Shown here: one piece after another, positions 18,779-30,929 of the stretch
Layout of the letters: each line of letters begins with the position of its first letter
How positions within the stretch are numbered: the stretch's first letter is position 1
Source of the DNA: Streptomyces ruber
GTDB lineage: Bacteria > Actinomycetota > Actinomycetes > Streptomycetales > Streptomycetaceae
Reading direction: 5' to 3'
Length of the DNA stretch: 64,000 nucleotides
Assembly (NCBI RefSeq): GCF_014648075.1
Contig: NZ_BMQK01000003.1
Span: 434,001 to 498,000, forward strand
The notes under the pieces: model-generated
Told to the model about the DNA's origin: nothing
The model's database searches: none
What the model saw: the letters and a program-made list of their open reading frames with translations, nothing else
Program-made: the position numbers and the translations under genes

Positions 18779-18801
18779 GGATCACCCGCCGGGGGTGATC
18801 C
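18779..18801. promoter_or_regulatory. Perfect TCACCC-N5-GGGTGA palindrome, site 1
   Basis: The core ATCACCCGCCGGGGGTGAT at 18781-18799 is flanked by GG and CC, giving 9-bp perfect arms around a 5-base centre. It lies in the divergent region between the DUF2252 gene and the SHOCT-protein operon, 155 bp before the latter's start. Confidence 0.7.
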
Positions 18802-18845
18802 GGCGGTGTCCGGCGCGCGGCACGCCACGGCGCGACGGTGGACCG

Positions 18846-18864
18846 TTCACCCGTCTCGGGTGAA
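18846..18864. promoter_or_regulatory. Perfect TCACCC-N5-GGGTGA palindrome, site 2
   Basis: TTCACCCGTCTCGGGTGAA has perfect 7-bp arms and a 5-base centre that differs from site 1, so the arms rather than the centre are conserved. Its centre is 65 bp from that of site 1, nearly the 70-bp spacing of the paired sites at 27.1 kb. The remainder of 18487-18953 holds no gene. Confidence 0.7.
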
Positions 18865-18953
18865 GCGCCCGGTGTCCACGGCGAACACGCTGGAGGGGAC
18901 ACGACCGGCACGCGACGCGGGGCAGGGCGCACGCCCTGGAACGGAGGAGAGAA

Positions 18954-19379
18954 GTGGACGCACAGCTGTACCTCGCCTACGACTACCCGCTGTTCAGCGC
19001 CTTCTGGACGATGCTCTGGTTCTTCCTGTGGATCCTGTGGTTCATCCTGCTCTTCCGGATCGTCGTCGACCTGTTCCGCGACGACGACCTGGGCGGCTGG
19101 GCCAAGGCGGGCTGGCTCGTCCTCCTCATCGTGCTGCCCTTCCTCGGTGTGCTCGGCTACGTCATCGCGCGCGGCAAGGGCATGGGCCGGCGCGAGGCCG
19201 CCCATGTGCGCGCGCAGCAGCAGGCGTTCGACTCCTACATCCGCAGGACGGCGGCCGGCCCCGACCACTCCCACGGCGGCAGCGAGATCGCCGACCTGGC
19301 CAGGCTGTCGGACATCCGCGCCCGGGGCGACATCTCCGACGAGGAGTTCCGGCTGGCGAAGGAGCGGATCCTGCACTGA
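18954..19379 (+). CDS. SHOCT-domain membrane protein
   Basis: A 141-residue protein with two or three hydrophobic helices. The first is very aromatic (FWTMLWFFLWILWFILLF, about residues 18-35) and the second is AGWLVLLIVLPFLGVLGYVI, together resembling the PLDc-N two-helix module. The C-terminal 30 residues (IADLARLSDIRARGDISDEE, then FRLAKERIL) are a SHOCT short helical domain, thought to mediate oligomerisation. GTG 18954 follows GGAGGAGA. It is the first gene of a likely operon running to the GH13 gene. Function unknown. Confidence 0.88.
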   Translation: MDAQLYLAYDYPLFSAFWTMLWFFLWILWFILLFRIVVDLFRDDDLGGWAKAGWLVLLIVLPFLGVLGYVIARGKGMGRREAAHVRAQQQAFDSYIRRTAAGPDHSHGGSEIADLARLSDIRARGDISDEEFRLAKERILH

Positions 19380-19442
19380 CCCGCGACGGCTGCCGCACCG
19401 GCCGCGCCGGGACGGCGCCGACCGACGAGACGAGGCATCAGG

Positions 19443-19883
19443 ATGACCACGACACATCCACACCGGGTGGCAGCGAAACAGCAGTTCGCCGGGGGCCTGA
19501 CGGCCTTCGCGGCCGTCATGCTGGCCATCGTCGGGGTCCTCGACATCTGCCGGGGCATCATGGCGATCGTCCAGGACGACATCTTCGTCGCCACGCCCGA
19601 CTACATCTTCGCGTTCGACCTGACCGGCTGGGGCGTGGTCCACCTCGTCCTCGGCGCGGTGGCCGTCGTGGTCGCCCTCGGGCTGTTCCGGACAGCGACC
19701 TGGGCACGCGTCGCCGGAGTGGTCCTCGCGGCGTTCGTCGTCATCGCCAACTTCCTGTCCCTGCCCTACTTCCCGGTCTGGTCACTGGTGATGATCGCCT
19801 TCTCCGGGTTCGTCATCTGGGCCCTGTGCGTGATGCGGCGCGACGACGCCGGGCCGTACGAGCGCCTGCCGCGAGACCTGTGA
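19443..19883 (+). CDS. DUF7144-type four-helix membrane protein
   Basis: A 146-residue protein with four predicted membrane helices: LTAFAAVMLAIVGVLDICRG, GWGVVHLVLGAVAVVVALGL, WARVAGVVLAAFVVIANFLS, and VWSLVMIAFSGFVIWALCVM. The loop IVQDDIFVATPDYIFAFDLT between helices 1 and 2 is characteristic of the family now called DUF7144. No catalytic residues are visible. It lies 63 bp after the SHOCT gene and 16 bp before the kinase-like gene, in the same direction, so operon membership is likely. Confidence 0.85.
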   Translation: MTTTHPHRVAAKQQFAGGLTAFAAVMLAIVGVLDICRGIMAIVQDDIFVATPDYIFAFDLTGWGVVHLVLGAVAVVVALGLFRTATWARVAGVVLAAFVVIANFLSLPYFPVWSLVMIAFSGFVIWALCVMRRDDAGPYERLPRDL

Positions 19884-19899
19884 ACCGCCGGACCCGAGG

Positions 19900-21294
19900 G
19901 TGAGCCGGGACAGGGGACGGCACGGTGCGCCGGGTGAGGGACGGGCGGCGCCCGCCCGCGAGGGTCACGCCGGGTGGGCGCGCCTGGCACTGCTCGCCCT
20001 GCTGGGCAGCGTCCTGGTGCCGCTCGTCGTCGCCGGACTGCGCAGCGTGTTCTGGATCCTGCTCGGCGTCGCGGGGCTCGCCCTGACCGCGGCCGGCCTG
20101 TGGTGGACCCTCGCGCACACCGCCCTGCTGCGCGTGAGCGGCATGGTGCTGTCGATCGCCGCCCCGGTCACCGTCCTCGCCGTGTACGCCGCGTACGGCC
20201 TGCTGTGGCCCGCCCTCGTCTCGCTCGGGCTGTGGGCGCTGGCCGTCCTCGCGGCCCGCACCGCGCTGGCCCCGGGCGGCGCGGCCGGCGCGCACGAGCA
20301 AGGACCGCGGCCCGCCCCGCCCCCGCTCCACCCGTGGATCGTGATGAACCCGCGCTCCGGCGGCGGCAAGGTGGAACGCTTCGGCCTGGTCGAGAGGGCG
20401 CGGGCCGCGGGCGCCCGGGTGACCCTGCTGGACACCGGGCAGCCACAGGACGTGGCCGGACTGGCCCGCCGCGCGGTGGCCGACGGCGCGGACCTGCTGG
20501 CCGTCGCGGGCGGGGACGGAACCCAGGCACTGGTGGCCGAGGTGGCGTGGCGGTACGGCCTGCCGTTCGCGGTGGTCCCCGCGGGCACCCGCAACCACTT
20601 CGCCCTGGACCTCGGCCTGGACCGCGACGACCCGGCGGCCGCCCTCGACGCCCTCACCGACGGTGTCGAGCTGCGCGTCGACCTCGGGCTCGCCGCCGAC
20701 CGGGTGTTCGTCAACAACGCCTCCTTCGGGGCCTACGCGGCCGTCGTCGGCGACCCCGCCTACCGCGACGACAAGACGCGCACCGCCCTGCGCACCCTGC
20801 CCGGCCTGCTCACCGGCGACGGTCTGCCCCGGCTGCGGATGCGGACCGCGGACGTGCGGCTCGACGGGCTGCAGGCGCTGCTGGTGAGCAACAACCCCTA
20901 CCGGGGCGGCCTCGACCCGGTGCACCCGGGCCGCAGGGAGCGCCTGGACTCGGGGCGGCTCGGGGTGCTGTGCGTGCGCGTCGACAACACCGCCGGGGCG
21001 GTGGGCACGCTCCGCGGCCCGTCCTCCTCCGGTGTGACCCGGCTGACCGCGCGGGAGGTCGTCGTCGAGACGGACTCGCCCACCGTGCCGGCCGGCATCG
21101 ACGGGGAGGCGGTGAGCCTGTTGGCCCCCGTGGTGTGCCGGACCGTGCCCGGGGCACTGCGGGTCCGGGTGCCGCGGAACCGTCCCGGTACGCCCGTGAG
21201 CAGGCCACCGGCCGACTGGCAGCGCGTGCTGCGGCTCGCGCTGGCCACGGGGCGGGGCCGGCACGCCACGGGCCGGGGCCGGCACGCGAGGTGA
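19900..21294 (+). CDS. Diacylglycerol-kinase-family protein with N-terminal membrane region (copy 1)
   Basis: A 464-residue protein. The first 125 residues hold about four hydrophobic helices. From about residue 145 a DAGK catalytic domain follows: HPWIVMNPRSGGGKVERFG as the nucleotide-binding start, the key GGDGT loop at about 204-208, VVPAGTRNHFALDLGLDRDD, and a C-terminal lobe with ALLVSNNPYRGG and IDGEAVSL. Such enzymes phosphorylate diacylglycerol, sphingoid or related lipids with ATP at the membrane. All key motifs are intact. GTG 19900 fits the spacing after the DUF7144 gene. A paralogue with the same architecture is at 27223. Confidence 0.9.
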   Translation: MSRDRGRHGAPGEGRAAPAREGHAGWARLALLALLGSVLVPLVVAGLRSVFWILLGVAGLALTAAGLWWTLAHTALLRVSGMVLSIAAPVTVLAVYAAYGLLWPALVSLGLWALAVLAARTALAPGGAAGAHEQGPRPAPPPLHPWIVMNPRSGGGKVERFGLVERARAAGARVTLLDTGQPQDVAGLARRAVADGADLLAVAGGDGTQALVAEVAWRYGLPFAVVPAGTRNHFALDLGLDRDDPAAALDALTDGVELRVDLGLAADRVFVNNASFGAYAAVVGDPAYRDDKTRTALRTLPGLLTGDGLPRLRMRTADVRLDGLQALLVSNNPYRGGLDPVHPGRRERLDSGRLGVLCVRVDNTAGAVGTLRGPSSSGVTRLTAREVVVETDSPTVPAGIDGEAVSLLAPVVCRTVPGALRVRVPRNRPGTPVSRPPADWQRVLRLALATGRGRHATGRGRHAR

Positions 21295-21307
21295 GGCCGG
21301 GCGGGCC

Positions 21308-21324
21308 TCACCCGGTGCGGGGGA
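21308..21324. promoter_or_regulatory. Degenerate TCACCC-N5-GGGTGA site
   Basis: TCACCCGGTGCGGGGGA matches the shared palindrome with one mismatch in the right arm. It lies 67-83 bp upstream of the GH63-like glucosidase gene, so an internal promoter may exist in the operon. Confidence 0.4.
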
Positions 21325-21390
21325 GGCCCGGGCCGGGAAAGGCGCCGACACTGTGCCCGGGATTCCTGCGAGCCGGATCGGGTGAGCGCG

Positions 21391-24182
<2,792 letters not shown>

Positions 24183-24186
<4 letters not shown>

Positions 24187-25673
24187 GCGCGCTGCCCGCA
24201 CAGCCCGTCGTGCACGAGGTGAACACCCGCGTCTGGCTGCGGGAGACCGAGCGGCGCACGGGACGCCCGGTACGCCTCGGCGACGTGCCCAAGGACGCCT
24301 GGGACGAGCTCACCCCGCACGGGGTGGACGCCGTCTGGCTCATGGGCGTGTGGGAGCGCAGCCCCGAGGGGCTGCGGATCGCCCTGGAGGACCCCGGCCT
24401 GCGTGAGTCGTTCGCCCGGGCCCTCCCGGACGCCGCCCCCGAGGACATCGCCGGATCGCCGTACTGCGTCCGCCGCTACACCGTCGACGGCGCCCTCGGC
24501 GGCACCGCCGGGCTCAAGGCCGCCCGCGCCGAACTCGACCGCCGCGGCGTCGGCCTGGTCCTCGACCACGTGCCGAACCACGTCGCGCCGGACAGCCCCT
24601 GGCTCGCCGCCCACCCCGACTGCTTCGTCCGCGGCACCGAGGACGACCTGCGGCGCGACCCGGCCGCCTACCTCGCGGCGCACGGCCGGGTCTACGCACG
24701 CGGCCGGGACCCCTTCTTCCCGCCGTGGCCCGACGTCGTCCAGCTCAACGCGTATCGCCCCGCGCTGCGCGCGCTGACCGCCGACACCCTCACCCGGATC
24801 GGCGACCTGTGCGACGGGGTCCGCTGCGACATGGCGATGCTGATGATGAACGACGTGTTCGCCCGGACGTGGGGCGGACGCGCCGGGCCCGCGCCCGACG
24901 AGGACTTCTGGCCGGCCGTGCTGCCCGCCGTGCGCCGCCGCCACCCCGGCATGCTCTTCCTGGCGGAGGCCTACTGGGACCTGGAGTGGGCCCTGCAGCA
25001 GCAGGGCTTCGATTACGCCTACGACAAGCGGCTCTACGACCGGCTGCTGCACGAGGACGCCGGTGCCGTCCGGGACCACCTGCGGGCCGACGAGGGCTAC
25101 CAGCGCGGCCTGGTCCGCTTCCTGGAGAACCACGACGAGCCGCGCGCGGCGGCGACCCTCGCGCCCGTGGCCCGGGAACGCGCGGCGGCCGTGGTGACCG
25201 CCACGCTGCCGGGCGCGACCCTGTGGCACGAGGGCCAGTTCACCGGGCGCCGCGTCCGGCTGCCCGTCTTCCTGACCCGGCGCCCCGACGAACCGGCCGA
25301 CGACGGACTGCGGGCCTTCCACGAACGGCTGCTGACCGCGGTCCGCAACAGCCGTATGCGCGACGGCCGCTGGCAGTTGCTGGACGCGACGGGCTGGCCG
25401 GACAACGACACCTGCCGTGAGCTGCTCGCCTGGAGCTGGACGAACGGACCGGGCCGCTTCCTCGTCGTGGTGAATCACTCCGGCCGCCCGGCCCAGGGCA
25501 GGATCAGGCCGCCGTGGCCCGAACTGGCGGACGGCACCGGCGACACGGACCTGCTGGACCTCATGGACGGCGCCCGCTACGTGCGCTCCGGCAGCGAACT
25601 GGCCGGCCCGGGGCTCTTCGTCGACCTCGACGCGTGGGGCGGCCACGTGTTCGCCGTCGAACCCGGCGCCTGA
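24183..25673 (+). CDS. GH13 alpha-amylase-family hydrolase
   Basis: A 496-residue GH13 enzyme with the four conserved regions intact: LVLDHVPNHVA (I), GVRCDMAMLMM with the nucleophile Asp (II), FLAEAYWDLEW with the acid/base Glu (III), and FLENHDEPRAA with the stabilising Asp (IV). It lacks a signal peptide and is shorter than starch amylases, so it probably acts on an intracellular alpha-glucan or glucoside. ATG 24183 overlaps the preceding glucosidase stop (ATGA), implying translational coupling; the two enzymes probably work on the same substrate. Relatives are often annotated alpha-amylase or glycosidase without known substrate. Confidence 0.9.
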
Positions 25674-25757
25674 CGGACCGCAGGAGGGCACGCGTCCGCC
25701 GGAGTGAACGGAGCGCCGGGAACCGCGCGGTGGAGAGGGCTGCGCGGAGGGGGCCGA

Positions 25758-26234
25758 TCACCGCTCGGTCACCTCCGCGGCCCGCCCTCGGGACCTGCCG
25801 TACCAGTCGTGCACGACGGCGCTGTTCACGACGAGGTCCTGCACGGACGCCCCGCGCCGGTCGACCGGTATCCACAGCAGGCCCCAGGGCAGGAAGACGC
25901 ACAGCACCGCCCGCAGCACGGCGGCGGCCACGGTGAACCGCCCCCGGGAGCGGCTCAGCACCCGCAGGCCCAGCAGCTGGTCCCCGACGGTGCGCCCGCC
26001 GACGAGCCAGCCGGCCGCCAGATAGGAGACGGCGGTGACGTAGCCGAGGACGAGGGTGAACCAGCCGGCGGGCCGCGGCAGCGCGAACGGCGGACCCAGC
26101 AGCAGATAGCGCCCCGCCGCGTAGCCGAAGTGGACGGCGAAGACGGCACAGAGCACCACGAGGAGGTCCACGAAGCCCGCCGCCGCTCGCGAGACGACCC
26201 CGGCCGGCCGCCCCTGGAGGACGGGTGACGTCAC
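25758..26234 (-). CDS. RDD family membrane protein
   Basis: A 158-residue protein with the RDD-family plan: the first helix begins GVVSRAAAGFVDLLVVLCAV (A-x3-D replaces the R-D-D start), followed by VLGYVTAVSYLAAGWLVGGR, the conserved TVGDQLLGLRVLSR, and a final helix VLRAVLCVFLPWGLLWIPVD. Family members are small integral membrane proteins, some involved in Na+/H+ exchange, most uncharacterised. GTG 26234 overlaps the stop of the upstream gene by 4 bp (GTGA), so the two are coupled. Confidence 0.87.
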   Translation of the reverse strand: MTSPVLQGRPAGVVSRAAAGFVDLLVVLCAVFAVHFGYAAGRYLLLGPPFALPRPAGWFTLVLGYVTAVSYLAAGWLVGGRTVGDQLLGLRVLSRSRGRFTVAAAVLRAVLCVFLPWGLLWIPVDRRGASVQDLVVNSAVVHDWYGRSRGRAAEVTER

Positions 26235-27067
26235 GGCCGCGGCCCGGCCCGCAGCGGCACGAGGGCGGCGTCGTCCGAGGCGTCCGAGGCGCTCCTGCGC
26301 AGCAGCCGGTCGGTGAGTCGCTGGACCAGCCGGTCGGCGCGGGCGTTCTGCCGGCGGAACGCGTCGAGCGTCTCCCCGGCGATGCTCCCGCCCGTGTCCC
26401 GCACGATCCTGCCCAGCTCCAGCTCGTCCAGGACGCCCTCGGTGTACGCCACCAGGTCGAGCTCGGCCAGGACCCGTTCCGTGTACGCGACCAGGTCGAC
26501 CCGGTCCAGCACGGCGTCCACGTCCACGCGGCCGGCCACGGCGCCCACGTCCACCCGCCGGGCCACGCGCTCCACGTCCACCCGGTCGGCCACCGCGTCC
26601 ACGTCCACCTCGGCGAGGACGGCGGCCGTGAGCGCCCGCGTCACCGCCCGCGCCGTGGCCCGCAGTTCCTCCCGCGCCCGCAGCCGCTCCGCCGCGCCCC
26701 GCGCGCTCCACACGGCGACGCGCGCTTCGACCGCCCCGGCGATCCCGGCCGGCACGGCGCCGCGCGCGACGGCCCGCACGCGGGACAGGACCCGCGTGTC
26801 CACGGCGGCCACCGCGGCGAGCGCCCGCTGCTCCAGCTCCAGCGCGAGGCCCAGCGCCGCGTCGGGCAGCACGCCCCACCCGTCGTCCTCCGGCCGCCCG
26901 CGCGCGGGGCCCCCGACGGCGATGGTGACGCCCCGCGCGGCGGCGTCGGCCAGCCCCACGACGAGGCGCGTCGCGTACCCGGCCGCCCTGCCCGCGAGGC
27001 CGCCGCGGGCCGCCCCGCCGGCGGGCACCGGACCGGGCGGGCCGGCCGGACCGGTCGTCACCGTCAC
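26231..27067 (-). CDS. VDV-repeat hypothetical protein coupled to RDD protein
   Basis: A 278-residue protein with no recognised enzyme motif. Its centre (about residues 150-215) is a run of related 9- to 11-residue units such as VDVDAVADR, VDVERVARR, VDVGAVAGR, VDLVAYTERVLAELDLVAYT, likely an amphipathic helical or solenoid repeat. The N-terminal third is Ala/Gly/Arg-rich and could associate with the membrane. GTG 27067 is chosen; GTG 27061 is also possible and the frame is open further upstream. It overlaps the RDD gene by 4 bp. The divergent region upstream holds two copies of the shared palindrome. Confidence 0.72.
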   Translation of the reverse strand: MTVTTGPAGPPGPVPAGGAARGGLAGRAAGYATRLVVGLADAAARGVTIAVGGPARGRPEDDGWGVLPDAALGLALELEQRALAAVAAVDTRVLSRVRAVARGAVPAGIAGAVEARVAVWSARGAAERLRAREELRATARAVTRALTAAVLAEVDVDAVADRVDVERVARRVDVGAVAGRVDVDAVLDRVDLVAYTERVLAELDLVAYTEGVLDELELGRIVRDTGGSIAGETLDAFRRQNARADRLVQRLTDRLLRRSASDASDDAALVPLRAGPRP

Positions 27068-27100
27068 CGCACGAGCACAGCAGCCCGCGGCCGACGGGAC

Positions 27101-27119
27101 ATCACCCGCCGGGGGTGAC
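27101..27119. promoter_or_regulatory. TCACCC-N5-GGGTGA palindrome, site 4
   Basis: ATCACCCGCCGGGGGTGAC is identical to site 1 at 18.8 kb over 18 bases. It is 34 bp before the start of the VDV-repeat/RDD pair and 104 bp before the second kinase-like gene. Confidence 0.7.
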
Positions 27120-27170
27120 CGGCGCCCCGCGCCCGGGCCCCCGCCGTGAACGACCCGTGCCACGAGGGCA

Positions 27171-27189
27171 ATCGCCCCTCCGGGGTGAT
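27171..27189. promoter_or_regulatory. TCACCC-N5-GGGTGA palindrome, site 5
   Basis: ATCGCCCCTCCGGGGTGAT has one mismatch (G for A) in the left arm. It is centred 70 bp from site 4 and 34 bp before the kinase-like gene start at 27223. Confidence 0.6.
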
Positions 27190-27222
27190 GCGGGCCAGGC
27201 ACCCGGACAGCACAGTGCGCCC

Positions 27223-28599
27223 ATGGAACCGACGAGGCGAGAGCAACGCCCCGCGCGCGTGGCGCTGGGGGCCGCGGCCGCGGCCGTGCTGGTCCTGCTG
27301 GTGGGGGCGGGCCTGCGGTCCCCCGCCCTGGCGGCCGTGGGCCTCGTCGGCTGTGCGCTCACCGCCGCCGGGACCTGGTGGGGCGTCACCCGGCGCGGTG
27401 CGCGGCGGGCCGCCGCCAGGGCGCTGGCCCTGACCGCCCCGGTGTGGGTCCTGTGGCAGTACACCTCGGCCCGGCTGGGCTGGGCCGTCGCCGTCTCCGC
27501 GGCGCTGTGGCTGCTGGCGGCCGGCGCGGCCCGGACCGCCCTCGTCCGGCACGACGCGCCGGTGCCGCCGCCCGAGCACCCGGCGCCCGGCATCCACCAC
27601 CCCTTCCTGATCATGAACCTGCGCTCGGGCGGCGGCAAGGTGCGGCGCCACTCGCTGCGCGAGCAGGCCGAGGCCCTGGGCGCCGAGGTGCTCCAGCTGG
27701 AGTGGCGCGGCGAGACCGACGTCGCCGAACTGGCCCGCAAGGCGGCCTCCGAGGGCGCCGACCTGCTCGGCGTCGCGGGCGGCGACGGGATGCAGGCACC
27801 GGTCGCCGACGTCGCCGCCGCCCTGCACCTCCCCTTCCTGGTGATCCCGGCGGGCACCCGGAACCGGTTCGCGCGCAGCCTCGGCCTGGACTGCGACGAC
27901 CCGGTCAGGGCGCTGGACGCGCTGTACGACGGGGTCGAGCTGCACGTCGACATGGGCAGGGTCGGCGACCGCCCCTTCGTCAGCGACGTGGCGTTCGGCG
28001 CGTACGAGGGGACGGCGGCCGGCTCCTGGTACCGCGGCGCCGCGCGCCGCCCCTGGCACCGCGACCGCCCCGTCCGTACGGCCCTGAAGGCGCTGCCCGG
28101 CCTGCTCGCCGAGCACCGGGGCGTCCCCCTCACCGCGCACGCCGGCACGGTCACCTGCCGCGCCCCGCAGGCCCTGCTGATCAGCAACAACCCGTACGGC
28201 ACGGGCGACATCGCCGGGCTGGGGATCCGGCCGCGCCTGGACGGCGGCGAGCTGGGCTGCGTCGGCGTCGAGGTGACCGGTGCCCCGCACGCCGCCGGAC
28301 TGCTGAGGGGCTGGCGCTCCTCCGGGCTGACACGGGCGGCGGCGACGGACGTACGGGTCGACGCCGACGCGCCGTGGCTGGCGGCCGACGTCGACGGCGA
28401 GGCGTCCCGGCTGCGCGTGCCCGTCCGCTGCGAGGTGCGCCCCCTGGCGCTGCGGGTGATCGTGCCCCGCCGGCGGCCGGGCCCCCGCGGCGCCCGGCCG
28501 CCGCTCGACTGGCGGCTGCTCACGCGGCTGGCGTCTCCGCCGGCCCGCCCACCGGACGGGCTCCCCGCCCTGAAGCCGACGCGGAGCGGCGCACCGTAG
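27223..28599 (+). CDS. Diacylglycerol-kinase-family protein (copy 2, GGDGM variant)
   Basis: A 458-residue paralogue of the protein at 19900, with the same hydrophobic N-terminal region (about residues 15-105) and a DAGK catalytic domain. Visible motifs are HHPFLIMNLRSGGGKVRRHS, VIPAGTRNRFARSLGLDCDD and LLISNNPYGTG. The nucleotide loop reads GGDGM at residues 186-190 where the family has GGDGT, and NPRSGG has become NLRSGG. These changes may weaken or alter catalysis. ATG 27223 was chosen over an upstream GTG at 27115 because it lies beyond both palindromes. The gene is divergent from the VDV/RDD pair. Confidence 0.87.
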   Translation: MEPTRREQRPARVALGAAAAAVLVLLVGAGLRSPALAAVGLVGCALTAAGTWWGVTRRGARRAAARALALTAPVWVLWQYTSARLGWAVAVSAALWLLAAGAARTALVRHDAPVPPPEHPAPGIHHPFLIMNLRSGGGKVRRHSLREQAEALGAEVLQLEWRGETDVAELARKAASEGADLLGVAGGDGMQAPVADVAAALHLPFLVIPAGTRNRFARSLGLDCDDPVRALDALYDGVELHVDMGRVGDRPFVSDVAFGAYEGTAAGSWYRGAARRPWHRDRPVRTALKALPGLLAEHRGVPLTAHAGTVTCRAPQALLISNNPYGTGDIAGLGIRPRLDGGELGCVGVEVTGAPHAAGLLRGWRSSGLTRAAATDVRVDADAPWLAADVDGEASRLRVPVRCEVRPLALRVIVPRRRPGPRGARPPLDWRLLTRLASPPARPPDGLPALKPTRSGAP

Positions 28600-28634
28600 A
28601 CCGGGACCGCCGCGGACCGGGACCGCCGCGGACC
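28600..28634. repeat. Short 16-bp tandem repeat
   Basis: ACCGGGACCGCCGCGG occurs twice in tandem directly after the kinase-like gene, followed by a partial third copy (ACCG). The rest of 28635-28775 shows no gene. Confidence 0.5.
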
Positions 28635-28775
28635 GACACCGGCCGGTACCGGAGTACGCCGCCGGAGCGTCCCCTCCCCGACGGCGTACGGCCGGTGCGG
28701 CGCCGCTCCCCGTGCCGGCGCCCGCGCGGGCTCCCGCACGGCCGTTCCATCAAGCCGCGGAACGCGCGGCGCCGC

Positions 28776-28794
28776 GTCACCCGCCAGGGGTGAG
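28776..28794. promoter_or_regulatory. TCACCC-N5-GGGTGA palindrome, site 6
   Basis: GTCACCCGCCAGGGGTGAG has perfect TCACCC and GGGTGA arms and lies 111 bp before the membrane-anchored Mrr-type gene. Confidence 0.65.
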
Positions 28795-28904
28795 AATCCG
28801 GTGCCCCGGGCCCGCCGGCGGGCGCACCGGCTGAACTCCTCGATCGCGGGCACACGACCGTAGTGATCTTCGTGCCGCTCCGTTCATGAGGGGGAATCAG
28901 CATC

Positions 28905-29750
28905 GTGGCCATGCCCGTACGACGCAGCCGGCCGGTGCGGCCGGTGGACCGCAAGCGCGCCTTCGACCTGCGCTCCACGGCGTTCTTCTTCGTCCTCCTC
29001 GCCATCCTGGTGGGCCTCGCGGGGTTCACCGTGCGCGCCCTGGCCGACGTCGTGGAGCGGCGGCCCGTCTGGGCGGTGCTCCTGGCCGTGGCCGGGGTGG
29101 CACTCGTGGCGGCGGCCCGCAGACGCGGGCGGCGCCGGTTCTCCGCGGCCGGAACGGTGCGCAGGGCGACCGAGGCCCTCGACGAGGCGGCGAGAACGGC
29201 GGCGGACGCACTGGACGCCGGGGGCCCCTCCGGCCGGGCCGCGGCCGTGCCGGCACCGCCCGCCGCCGGCGCCGCCGGGAGGACGCTCGTCCTCCCGGAC
29301 GACCCGGTCACCGCGCAGGCCCCGGCCGCCGGCCACGACACCGCCGCCGGGACGGCCGCCGTCGTCGACTACGACGCCATGGACGCCGACGAGTTCGAGC
29401 AGGCGGTCGCGGCGCTGTGCGAACGGGACGGGTGCGCGGACGTCGAGGTGGTGGGCGGCGCCGGGGACCTCGGCGCGGACGTCGTGGCCAGGACCCCGGA
29501 CGGGCGCGCCATGGTGATCCAGTGCAAGCGGTACAGCGACACCAACCGCGTCGGCTCCCAGGACCTGCAGCGGTTCGGCGGCACCTGCTTCACCGTGCAT
29601 GGGGCCGACGTCGCCGTCGTGGTCACCACCAGCGACTTCACCGCCCCGGCGGCCGAGTACGCCGAGCAGTGCGGCATCCTGTGCGTGGCCCGGGAGACCC
29701 TGCTGGCCTGGAGCGACGGCACGGGGCCGGCGCCCTGGCTCACGGCGTGA
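28905..29750 (+). CDS. Membrane-anchored Mrr-type restriction-endonuclease-fold protein
   Basis: A 281-residue protein. Two hydrophobic helices (TAFFFVLLAILVGLAGFTV and WAVLLAVAGVALVAAA, residues about 25-70) precede an Ala-rich linker and a C-terminal Mrr_cat domain. That domain shows DADEFEQAVAALCERDGC, GDLGADVVA (metal-binding Asp near residue 192) and VIQCKRY (Q206-x-K208), the D...QxK active site of Mrr-family type IV enzymes that cut modified DNA. GTG 28905 follows GAGGGGGAA; ATG 28911 is an alternative. There is no modification methylase nearby. It converges on the alcohol dehydrogenase gene. The shared palindrome upstream groups it with the stress-like genes. Confidence 0.86.
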   Translation: MAMPVRRSRPVRPVDRKRAFDLRSTAFFFVLLAILVGLAGFTVRALADVVERRPVWAVLLAVAGVALVAAARRRGRRRFSAAGTVRRATEALDEAARTAADALDAGGPSGRAAAVPAPPAAGAAGRTLVLPDDPVTAQAPAAGHDTAAGTAAVVDYDAMDADEFEQAVAALCERDGCADVEVVGGAGDLGADVVARTPDGRAMVIQCKRYSDTNRVGSQDLQRFGGTCFTVHGADVAVVVTTSDFTAPAAEYAEQCGILCVARETLLAWSDGTGPAPWLTA

Positions 29751-29753
29751 GGC

Positions 29754-30925
<1,172 letters not shown>

Positions 30926-30929
<4 letters not shown>

